From Ziziphus jujuba (taxonomy: Eukaryota > Streptophyta > Magnoliopsida > Rosales > Rhamnaceae): 64,000 bases of DNA. Positions within the stretch are counted from its first letter, which is position 1. Each line of letters opens with the position of its first letter. The stretch spans positions 19,365,001-19,429,000 of the forward strand of contig NC_083387.1 in NCBI RefSeq assembly GCF_031755915.1, written 5' to 3'. Shown piece by piece: positions 1-10,443 of this stretch. The translations under genes were made by a program, and so were the position numbers. The notes under the pieces are model-generated. The model did not search any database. It was not told the origin of the DNA and saw nothing but the letters and a program-made list of their open reading frames with translations.

Positions 1-2
1 AT

Positions 3-155
3 GTTCCACGAATCGAAGCCTTCCCTCCTGCCTTCCAAGCAATTCCCCGCAACCCTATAGTTCTGGATCTTGCCTACAATTTCATTGATTTCCCATCCCT
101 TGAAAATCGGATGAAGAAAGACAAAAAGGGTTTCATTAGTAGGCTTTGGCGGTGA
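3..155 (+). CDS. SRP68: SRP68, signal recognition particle subunit, C-terminal end (partial)
   Basis: The frame open from base 3 to the TGA at 153-155 encodes the last 50 residues of a protein that begins outside the window. The segment reads FPPAFQAIPRNPIVLDLAYN, then FPSLENRMKKDKKGF. This matches the conserved C-terminus of SRP68, whose animal form has IPCKPLFFDLALN followed by a similar FPPLE motif. In the family, SRP68 binds SRP RNA and pairs with SRP72 in the cytosolic particle that targets secretory proteins to the ER; the C-terminal part contacts SRP72. No splice acceptor is needed within the visible part, so this is the 3' end of the last exon or of a longer exon. Nothing looks broken. 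The call rests on one short motif block, so a related gene copy cannot be excluded. Confidence 0.75.
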   Translation, partial: VPRIEAFPPAFQAIPRNPIVLDLAYNFIDFPSLENRMKKDKKGFISRLWR

Positions 156-1169
156 GTTCCCTTGTGAGTTTTTATGGACATTTCAGTCACTTTCATACTC
201 CTAGTTGAGGAATTTTTATGACCCTTTATTTTATTTTCTTTGTGTTGATCAATCTACTCAATTGTAATGATATAGTTTGGATATGCAAATTTTGGACATA
301 CTGATTCTGATATTAGCAGACTAGAAAAGCATTCACCTCATTTCTCCTCTCACTAAACTAGAAATAGTCCAAAATTTTTAGTTCTTTGCTTTTTTCTGGA
401 TGGAGGAAACATAATAAAAAGTTGAATTTTTTGGGACAAATTATATTCTGGTATTGATAGTTCATTTCATCTATATTGTAATTGAACTTTTAGTTGTTTG
501 TGTCAATTGCTTTTGTTTTGGTCGTTGGAATAGTTCAGGCCATTATCAAAGATGAATTGCCTTCAATTTGACTTTAATCAAATTTTATCCAAAAAAAAAT
601 ATTCTTTTTTTGTTTTTTTCTCTTCTGAGAAGTCAATTTTAAACGATCTAGAAGAGTTGGAGAGTTTTTAAGTAAATGATGGTTCCTCCACATTATGTAA
701 CCCAGCAATTTGGAGGGCTAATTTCTTGGCCACCTGTAATGCATCATCGCCATGTAAAATTGGTCTTCCAATTTAATCTCATTTCATAGTCAATTTTCAA
801 ATCATATACTTCAGACCACAATAACAAATTGAAGCCACACTAGGAGGTTTGAACTCCCAAGCAAACAGTGGACTAAAAACTAAAACTTTTTTGACAAGGT
901 AACTACCATTCATGCAGAGCACCCAAACTAGGCATACCTTCGGAACAACCCAATTTTCCGAATTACATCTAACAATGGATATCATGTCATCCATAAAACA
1001 TGACGGTAAAAAAGTTACAACGGTGCCCAAATTAGGCATATCTTTATTCCTAACAATGTTAATTTTTGTTTCATATATAGCAATAGATATCATGACATTC
1101 ATAAGACAACACAATAAGAAAATTACTATTTTCTCCTACGAAAGTCATGAGTTTGGATTCTCACGAAAG
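156..1169. other. SRP68 3' flank, no gene seen
   Basis: AT-rich sequence that should hold the SRP68 3' UTR and then intergenic DNA before the convergent GST-like pseudogene. Between about 915 and 1110 there are two diverged copies of a roughly 110-bp segment, each containing a variant of 'cccaaaytaggcatayc' and of 'caatrgatatcatg'. Two overlapping ORFs of 105-128 codons cover them on opposite strands. Neither resembles a family I recognise, and I do not call them genes. Confidence 0.4.
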
Positions 1170-2757
<1,588 letters not shown>

Positions 2758-2833
2758 AAAATTTTTTACTCTTTTTTCTTTTTTGTTAAATCTATTTATT
2801 ACTACTACTACTATTATTATTTTCTAAGTTTGC

Positions 2834-2913
2834 ACTGTTGAACTCTTGAAAGTTTTACTCCTCTGATGCTTCAAAACACCGTATTTCCCTCTCTAGCTCT
2901 CATCGTCTCTCTC
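2834..2913 (+). repeat. 80-bp direct repeat, left copy, flanking a hairpin-unit insertion
   Basis: This segment, beginning ACTGTTGAACTCTTGA and ending in a short CT run, recurs at 3132-3211 with only a few substitutions. The two copies bracket a 218-bp insertion. The pair is either an unusually long target duplication or a tandem duplication into which the unit went. Confidence 0.85.
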
Positions 2914-3131
2914 TTCTTATCCTTTTTAACGATGGTAGACAAAATAATTACAAAAAATTTTAATCAAAAGTTACAAAATTATTAAAAAAACTAATAAAAT
3001 TTTTAAAAAAATAAAAAAATTAATAAATGACCAAAGCTAACGCTTTATACATTAAAATGCGTTTGGCTTTGGTTCGGTACCCTTTTTTTTATAATTTTTT
3101 TATTTATTAATAAAAAAATTAATAAATAATT
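2914..3131 (+). repeat. Dispersed single copy of the 20.6-24.2 kb hairpin-array unit
   Basis: About 190 bp here (from the TTCTTATCCTTTTTAACGAT start to the poly-T near 3110) match 20631-20818 with about four differences. The match includes the imperfect hairpin with arms ccaaagctaacgc and gcgtttggctttgg. It also shares with array unit 1 the loss of the block 'ttcactattgtaatttcca' that most array units carry. It must therefore come from that unit or from a sister copy. Confidence 0.9.
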
Positions 3132-3199
3132 ACTGTTGAACTCTTGACAGTTTTACTCCTCCGATGCTTCAAAACACCGTATTTCCCTCTCTAGCTCTC

Positions 3200-3211
<12 letters not shown>
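3132..3211 (+). repeat. 80-bp direct repeat, right copy
   Basis: Right partner of 2834-2913. It continues directly into a (CT)n tract and the probable 5' leader of the downstream gene, so the duplication touches that gene's promoter region. Confidence 0.85.

Positions 3212-3234
<23 letters not shown>
3203..3234 (+). repeat. (CT)n microsatellite in a probable 5' UTR
   Basis: About 15 CT units followed by a GC-richer stretch and a possible splice donor (GGGTAAGT at about 3278-3285). Pyrimidine-rich CT tracts are common in plant core promoters and 5' leaders. This position is upstream of the plus-strand gene beginning at 4985. Transcription from here is inferred, not shown. Confidence 0.45.
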
Positions 3235-3238
<4 letters not shown>

Positions 3239-3259
3239 AACTCTCCGTGGAACTCTCCA

Positions 3260-3290
<31 letters not shown>

Positions 3291-4580
3291 TCGCACGAAA
3301 GGCGTAACCATCTCGGCAGAAAGAGGTTAGCCATTTCTCGGATATCCCCTCTCTCATCTTATTCTCTCTCTGTCTCTGTATGGTATGGCGTCGTCGGCAA
3401 CTGATCGGACATTTGATTGGTGGTCCAGATCCGGTTAGGGCTTTGTTTTTATGCTTTTTTTTTCTCATTCGTTTCTCCCAGATCCGGCAGCTGAAGTTCC
3501 CTGCCTGCATCTCTTGTCTTCTCTGAGTTTTTTTTTTTTTTTTTTTTTTTCCGAGGCAATATGTGAATGTGGTTTTAGTCTATGGATTTATTTCAAGTAC
3601 TTCATTTTTATTTATTTATTTGGTTTCACTTTGTGTTAATAAAATGAGGGTTTTGGTTTATAGGTTGAGGAGAACATTTGCAAGAGTGTTGGCGGGAGCA
3701 AGATCTTGTGTATTCTCAAGGTTGACGGTATGCTTTTTCTATTTCCTGGAATTTGTTTTCGTCACTGTGTGGGACTGGAGACCCAGTTTATGATTGCGGC
3801 GTTTGGCATTTGATATTTTCCATTTTTTTCCCCCCTTGGGACGAAATTGTAGCAGTTAGTGAAACTCCTACGGCTTCTAACATTAGCCAAAAATAAAATA
3901 TTATTAATAGTTCATTCTTACATAGAGAGTTCAATTGTCAGGGATTTGATAGTGGGTCTTTGTTTTGTTAGCAAGTTTGAATTCTATGATGTGGGAATTT
4001 GGATATGGTTCTCCAAATGACATCCCCTTTGTTAAATTTTATTTCTGCTATGTGGTCAAATTGAATTGCTCTGCTTTAATTCTAAGCTAGAATGTTCTGT
4101 ATTGTGTTTCAACGTGAACTCTGTGAAACTGGGTCTACTCATCCAAGCCTTTTTTTCCCCTTCTTTTTTTGCTTTCCTCGGTCATGGCTTACTTTTATGA
4201 CCATGGATATGATTTTCAATTTCTGTGCTGCTCCGGTTCTTTATTTTGTGGGATTAATTTTTCTTTGAACTTTTATAGCTTAGGATTTAGATTTAAATTA
4301 ACTTCATTCTTCTGTTTGGAGCTTCTTGTGAGAACCATGAATCCAACATAAGTTTGTAGAAATGGGAATTGTTCACGGACTTTGGTAAGTGCATTTTTTG
4401 AGGTGTTCTTGGTTTGCTGTCAGATTCTTCAAGTAGAACATTTAAGAGTCTTGGTGTTTAAGAAACAAGAAAATGGCTACTATTCTGTAGCGTACTATTT
4501 CTATTAGATTAAAGGTATGTTGTGTGCACTTATATACATCTTTTTTTACCTTTTGGTGCAATGCCCAAAATTCTGAGTGT

Positions 4581-4658
4581 TAATTTACAATAAACTTTGC
4601 TGTCCCGTTTTACCATAAACTTGTTTTGCTTCCCATTTTACAATAAACTCGTTTTAAT
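4581..4658 (+). repeat. Short tandem repeat, about 28 bp x 3
   Basis: Three diverged units of the form TTTACAATAAACTYGTTTTG, separated by cytosine-rich spacers, inside the inferred 5' intron of the next gene. Confidence 0.5.
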
Positions 4659-4984
4659 CATTTAGCTCATTCTAGCATGAACGAAGTCGGTGTAAAGTAG
4701 TTTTGCTGGTTGCTGCTTTTCTCATTTTACAGCATAATCATAAATAGGGGCTCTTGGATTTTTCACTGTTCACACTGCCTCTAGGCCACCAACTCTAATA
4801 TCTTTCATGTTAACCTTGGAATTTAGTTAAGAGCCTAGACGTAATATATTTTTGTCTGATTTCATTTCTGTTGCTGTTGGTGATGCTGGAGAAATCTGTG
4901 TTCAATTCTTATCATTTTGCCTTCTCTTATTATTTACTTTTCTTGATATTTTGTCAAAGTTTAATTTGTATTTGTTTTGCAGAC

Positions 4985-5804
4985 ATGGCTCCCTCAATGA
5001 ATGAGGTGGTACAAGTATTCAATAGGAACCTGTTTGAATACATATGGCAGTCGGAAATTGCACATGCAATTCTTCTCGTCAGACGAGCGAAGAAGATGTT
5101 GAAGGAGGGGAATCAAAATCCAGATAACAACAATGATCCACCAAACAGGGAAGAGTTAACACAGTTTGTGTCTCGGCTTTTAACTGATCTGGAAGCCGCT
5201 TATCGTGAGGGGATGCAAGAGCTATTTAATAGAAAAAAAATACTGTCTAAGGAAAATGCGACGCTACTGCCGGCAACATCCTAATCCGCAAGTGATAAAG
5301 GTGTCTGAAAGCATGAAGTTGTGGGTGGTACATGCAATGAAACGGTGGACACGAAGCTGCAACAAAAATTGGACAATGGGACGCATGACGAATGCACAAC
5401 AGATTTATACAATGGAATCGTTGGCAGAGCTACTGAGTGTGCCGGATCGTGTGGAGATAGTGCTTCAACCGCTCGATGATGATGCACATGCGGCACATGT
5501 GGCAGGCTGGTTCCAAAATCATCATGGTGCATTTCCTGGAGGAGAGGGGCATCCACAGTTAGGTCGATTTGCTTTGCCTGTAGGGTCAGGGTCTGAGCAT
5601 GAATCTGACCGTTCCTATGATGACAATAACAATTATGGTGGTTATGGAAGAGGACGTCGTGGTGGTCGTGGTGGTGGTCGTGGTGGTGGTGGTGGTGGTG
5701 GTGGTGGTGGTGGTGGTGGAAGAGGACGTGGTGGTGGTGGTGGACGTGAAAAACAGTACATTGATAAAGTTGTGTGTCACAGCTTCAACTTCAGACAAAA
5801 TTAA
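4985..5804 (+). CDS. Unrecognised gene with Gly/RGG-rich C-terminus, probable frame break
   Basis: A clean acceptor (TTTGTTTTGCAG, ending at 4982) precedes ATG 4985, so the upstream leader is probably spliced. The first frame encodes 99 residues (starting MAPSMNEVVQVFNRNLFEY, predicted helical, with RRAKKML) and stops at 5284. A second frame, one base over, is open from about 5205 to 5804. Its late part looks protein-like: DRVEIVLQPLDDDAH, then an acidic/Asn patch, then about 45 residues of RGG and poly-Gly. A run of eight A at about 5229-5236 is the natural place for a one-base slip between the frames. The middle region (about 5290-5470) looks equally plausible in the first frame, so more than one indel may be present. 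I do not recognise a family. The RGG tail would suggest RNA binding, but it could be simple GGT repeat expansion. It may be a pseudogene. Confidence 0.4.
5652..5752 (+). repeat. (GGT)n trinucleotide tract coding poly-Gly/RGG
   Basis: Mostly GGT codons with scattered CGT/GGA, within the second frame of the preceding gene. The same DNA reads as poly-Val or, on the other strand, poly-Thr. Such tracts vary in length by slippage. Confidence 0.8.
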
Positions 5805-6050
5805 AGCAAAATTGCTGCATGTATATTTATAACCTCTAAGAACTTTCAACTTCAATACCACAGTTAACTTTCCAAGAAGGAAACAATCACAAGTACTTAA
5901 GAAACATCAAAGAAGGAGGAAAAACTAATATAATTACCTCGTCTTTGGCCAATAGGAAAGTTCTGATTTGTCTGAGATGCGTTACAGATAAGGCAGCATT
6001 TGGAGTTAAATGGGACAGGCAAACATCAGGTGGAGCAGTGCTTCTTCCCC

Positions 6051-6149
6051 GTTGATTCTGTTGATGTTGTTCGTGCACATGTTCTCCCACTGCTCCCGGT
6101 TGATCCTATTGATGTTGTTGAAGTTGTTTCTGCACAGATTCTCCCATTG
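6051..6149 (+). repeat. Tandem duplication of about 50 bp, codon-preserving
   Basis: Unit 1 is 6051-6098 and unit 2 is 6099-6149. Both read VD(S/P)(V/I)DVV...LPL in one plus frame, which ends at a stop at 6150 and is open from about 5978. The minus strand is also open across the same stretch and has a possible splice donor near 5938. The length difference is three bases, which hints at coding history. No family is recognised. Confidence 0.45.
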
Positions 6150-6152
6150 TAA

Positions 6153-7830
6153 TAGGACGTGGAGATGGAGAACAGCAGGAAGTGGGAGAATCTGCTAGAA
6201 CTGGCTTAGTTTCATTAGTCCTTAGTTTCCTTGGCTTCAATAAATCGTGATTCAGCTGTGCCATGGAAGATGCTAGAACTGGCTCTTAGCATTTGATATA
6301 TGTTTTGGTTGAGAAAGAATGGAGAATAAATTTACTATCTTGCACATAATAGCTAAAGATGTATTAATTATTTTTGTATCTGCCCACCCAACGAGGAACA
6401 AATTACTACTACATATGATCTTTTTCTTGAGACCATCATGAGCGAACAATTATTGGCTTGAAGATGAGCTAGTAACCAATTGATTCAATTACAGAATTTA
6501 GTCTCTTTGCATATTCCAAATTGCACATGCAACACGCTCAAGATGAAATAAAAAGGGAGTTTTTTTTTTTTTTTGGTAATTAAAATAAAAAAGGAGATGG
6601 GGTAACTAAAGTTGGATAGATTTATATATTTTATATTCTATTATGTTCTAGTTTATCCATTAAACACATATAAAAAGCTAATTCGATATGTATAACATAT
6701 ATATATATATATATAGTTTGGACATTATAAGGGACTGTGTAAAAGTTTTTAGATATTTGTAAAAAAAAATGACTATTTACTTACAATGGTTAAATTTGTA
6801 TATTTATGCGATTTGATCCTTATAAATGATTATCTTTCTCCTCCATTAGTCTCTCATTGTATCAAATATCAATCCAGATATATATTGGTTTATTTCAAAT
6901 TGCACCCAGATGTTTTAAACAATTAAAAATGTCCCCCATCTTTAGCCACTTTTTGTTAGCCAACACTCTCTCTTAACTGGCAACATAAAATGTCTCAAAT
7001 ACCCTTAAATCAAATTTCCATCTAAACAAATATATACTATTTTATTATTGGTATTACTCGTTTGGAAAAAAAAAAAAAAAAAAAATCATACAACTTAATT
7101 TTTCTCCAATTATATTTTTCTCTTTTTTTTCCTACTTATTTATATAATGGTTCAAGGGTTTAGAGTTTTTTTGAACTTTTTTTTACTTTCTTTCAACTTA
7201 TTATTATTATTATTATTTCTCAACATTTTTTTACATGTGAAATTTCCATTAATTTTTTTCTTTTATTGTTATTTTTTTCAATTCTCCATTACAATTTATT
7301 TATTCTTTTTGTTAAAGATTTAATTTGTGTATGGTGATGGGTATCGATAAGGTATGAGAAAATATGAAATAAATAAATGGATTAATTATCAGAAAATTAA
7401 AAAAAAAAATTGGAGAATTAGAACGATAGGTGAATGCTGAGAGATGAGGAAGAGAGACCCTGGGAAGATGGAATCCTCAGGTGTATCCACAATTATTGAT
7501 GGTTGTTTCCTCAAAATATATATATCTTTTTCAAACAGAACATCAAATTTTAGTTTCCAGCCAAAAAAAAAAAAAAAAAAACAATGGATTTTCAAAAAGA
7601 GATCTAGGCTTGACCCCAAAAAAAAAAAAAAAAATCTGGAAAGGGTGAGAAGATGAAGAAGAAGAAGAAGAAGAAAAAGCCTTTTCAATCAAAAAATATA
7701 TATATATATATATGGGCTCTTTTTCTTTTTTTCCCTTTTTTCATAAAAAGATCAGGGTTTGCCATAAAAAAAGATTTGGAAAGAGTGAGAAGAAAAGAAG
7801 TACGTGTTTCAAAAGAAACAGGGTTTAATC

Positions 7831-7882
<52 letters not shown>

Positions 7883-8287
7883 AGAAGATGTGGGGGAAGA
7901 AGAAGAGAGACCTAGGCTTGACCCCAAAAAAAAAAAAAAAAACTAGGGAAGGGTAAAACAGAAAAAAAAAAAACAAAAAAAAGAATGGTAGAAGAAGAAT
8001 AAGAAGAAACAAAAAAAAAGAAAAATCACTTTATAAGCACTAATAATTATTAAGTTAATTAAATAAATATTTTTCATTGATATATGACATATTATTTTCA
8101 TTAAAATATATAATATTTCTCTCGCTTTCCATTGAACTTTTCAGATTTTCAATATTTTTAACTACTATTTTACCCTCTATCATTTAAATCTAGCGGAATA
8201 TTTTTTTAAAAAAAGTTAAATCCAACTTAAATAAACAAATGGCAGGAGTGTTCTTAAATTGTTCAAAACTTTTGGATATATTTTAAA
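6153..8287. other. AT-rich intergenic DNA with simple repeats
   Basis: No supported gene. It contains a (TA)n tract near 6700, long A and T runs, and a (GA)n tract at about 7839-7877. A direct repeat of about 28 bases starting CTAGGCTTGACCCC plus poly-A occurs at 7604 and again at 7912. A related 'ggaaagrgtgagaag' motif appears three times between 7637 and 7955, so 7.6-7.96 kb is a locally duplicated, low-complexity block. The small Lys-rich ORFs there follow from the poly-A runs. Confidence 0.5.
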
Positions 8288-9617
8288 AGATTAATTGCTA
8301 AGCAATACTATGAAATTTTAAAAAATATATGAATCAAATATTGAAATTTTAAATTTGTTTCAAATCAATATAATTTATTCACGATGTTAATTTTAACGCC
8401 AGATAGCATTAACAATATTAGCATGACATCATGCTAAAATTATAATGCAAAAAAATTAAATTTTTTTAATAAAGTTTCTAACTTAACCATTATTTACAAT
8501 TTTTTAGTTAAAAAATTGTATCTAATTCTATTTTAATTAATTTGAAGCTCCGAAGAAATTAAAAATTTTTGGATATAAAATTCGTTTAAAAATAAAAATT
8601 TGAAATAAAATTAAAATTTTGATGTAACAAAAATATTTTTACTAGACGAAAAATTAAATAAAATTATTTTCAAGATAAAAAATTAAAAATAATTTTCTAT
8701 GCCCATACCATTAAAAAATAAAAATAAATTTAATTTTTATGTTTTTTTTTTCACCTAAGAAGAAAAAGATGGAAAATTTAAATACAATTAATTAAGAATA
8801 ATTGGATTCTATAAAGAAGGAACAGCCATAAAAAATAAAAAAAAGAATGAATAGTTTTTGCTTAAAAAGATAAGAATTTAAAAAAATAATAAAATAAAAT
8901 AAAATCAAAGATAATAAATTTATTTTATTTTTTATATCAGATCAAAACAAGAAAAGCATACGTATTACAATTATTTTTATTTTTAACTAATTTTTATTTT
9001 TTTGTGATTTGGCATAAAAAAATTTATAAAATTTTTGGTTTGAAATTATTTTATTTAATTTTTGATCTAATAAAAATATTTTTACCAGAGCAAAAATTTC
9101 AATTTCAGTTTTATTTTTATTTGATCTAATTTTAAATATAATTTTTAATTTTGTAATTTTGACTTAATTTTGTATGATTTAGGCGAAAAAATATTAATAA
9201 TTTTTGGTCTTATAAAATTATTTTATGTAATTTTTAAACTGATAAAAGTTTTTATCAAATCAATTATTTCAATTTTATTTTTATTTTTATTTCTATTCTT
9301 ATTTTTATCTAATTTTAGGTTCAAAAATTTTTAATTTTTCAAATTATAATTTAAATAAAATAGAAATCTATGAAAATTTTCAAATAAAAAATTATAAATA
9401 AAAAAATTTATTTTTTATAATTTTTTATTTGTTTGCTGAAAAATAAATTATGACATCAATATTCTAAAAACATCAAATGATAAAATTAATACCATTTGTT
9501 ATTTGGATTAATTTGCAATAAATTTGAAATTTTAAAATTTAATTCAAGAACTTCCAAACTTAAGGATTTGATTTGCATAATGCTAGGATTTCACAATACT
9601 AATCAGCAATTAATCCT
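8288..9617. mobile_element. AT-rich foldback (inverted-repeat) element, about 1.33 kb
   Basis: The left end reads GATTAATTGCT...ATGAAAT and the right end, reverse-complemented, reads GATTAATTGCT...GTGAAAT. Further in, the segment around 8590-8690 (key: AAAAATATTTTTACTAGA) is mirrored at about 9060-9100 (AAAAATATTTTTACCAGA beside GATCTAAT on the other strand), and a third partial copy lies at 9190-9260. The arms are diverged and no coding region is visible. It looks like a non-autonomous MITE or foldback element. I could not find a clean target duplication. Confidence 0.55.
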
Positions 9618-9653
9618 AATTAAAATAGAGATAAACCTCAAAAGATCTAATTA

Positions 9654-9659
<6 letters not shown>

Positions 9660-9685
<26 letters not shown>

Positions 9686-9686
9686 T
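9660..9686 (+). repeat. (TA)n microsatellite
   Basis: Near-perfect TA dinucleotide run. Similar tracts occur at 1662-1684, 19553-19577, 25221-25240, 29058-29082, 29530-29550, 35221-35240, 38360-38386, 46947-46976, 49525-49556 and 53041-53068. Confidence 0.9.
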
Positions 9687-9984
9687 TGGTGAAAAGGTCT
9701 AAGTGATATTGTTTTATATACATATAGAGAGAGAGGGTTCTCAGCCATAATATTTCCCCCAAAAAGTAAATTAAAATAAAACAAATGGGATTAGATCAAA
9801 CTAATTAATAGGAATCCAAAACGGATCAGGTTTAACCTAATCCAAGCATGCAAGACCCAATCGACATTTCTACCCCACACTCTAGACCAAATAATAACTG
9901 CGTGCCTTGGAAAACAACTGTATTTGTAGTTCCACCAATGTGATCAAATATTCTTGAGTATTTAAATCAAAAGGTGGGGTGAGG

Positions 9985-10392
9985 TGATAGGTTCTTCTTT
10001 ATTTTTCTGTTACTGTTCATGTGGGCATGCATGAGAACGAGTCTTTAGTTTTTTTCCTTTGACTGTTGTTATTAGAACGGGTCTTAAGTTTGGGTTATAC
10101 CTGTTGTTATTTTTATTAGCTATAGACTAGGAAGTAGCTGTCATGTTATTTTTATTGGCTGTAGATTAAGAAGTAGTTGTTATGTCTCACTTATATATAC
10201 CCACATGCATTATGTGATTGGATAACAAGAAAGTTATTTTCCTCCTCTCTCTCTCTCTCTACTCTCTATTGTTTTTCCCTTCTACTCTGTTAACCTCTAT
10301 TCCACATTGCCAAAAACTAGAGCCTATCACTCTTGCACACAAAAGCACTCATCAATGAAGCGTATCACTCTTACAGAAAAAAGCACTTGTCA
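9985..10392 (+). repeat. Probable 5' LTR of the 10-15 kb gypsy element
   Basis: Begins TGATAGGTTC and ends ...CTTGTCA immediately before the primer binding site. It contains a short TATA-like stretch (TTATATATACCC near 10191) and a (CT)n tract at about 10244-10260. Near its end, a roughly 33-bp unit (TATCACTCTT...AAAGCACT) occurs twice. The left edge is inferred from the TG; there is no second LTR to compare. Confidence 0.55.
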
Positions 10393-10393
10393 G

Positions 10394-10406
10394 TGGTATT
10401 AGAGCT
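10394..10406 (+). other. Primer binding site
   Basis: TGGTATTAGAGCT lies two bases after the LTR CA end. It matches, with one change, the TGGTATCAGAGC complement of initiator tRNA-Met used by most plant LTR retrotransposons. Confidence 0.7.
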
Positions 10407-10443
10407 AGCCTTTCCTCCATAATTGATGATAAAAACTAAAACA

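Noticed and set aside
5586..5861. Poly-Thr (minus) and poly-Val (plus) ORFs
   Set aside because: They are the other frames of the GGT tract in the Gly-rich gene.
7389..8012. Lys-rich and Phe/Leu-rich ORFs
   Set aside because: Produced by poly-A, GAA and GA runs; low complexity only.
9985..10392. Matching 3' LTR for the 10-15 kb gypsy element
   Set aside because: Sequence after the purine tract at about 15240 was compared by eye with the 5' LTR and shows no similarity.
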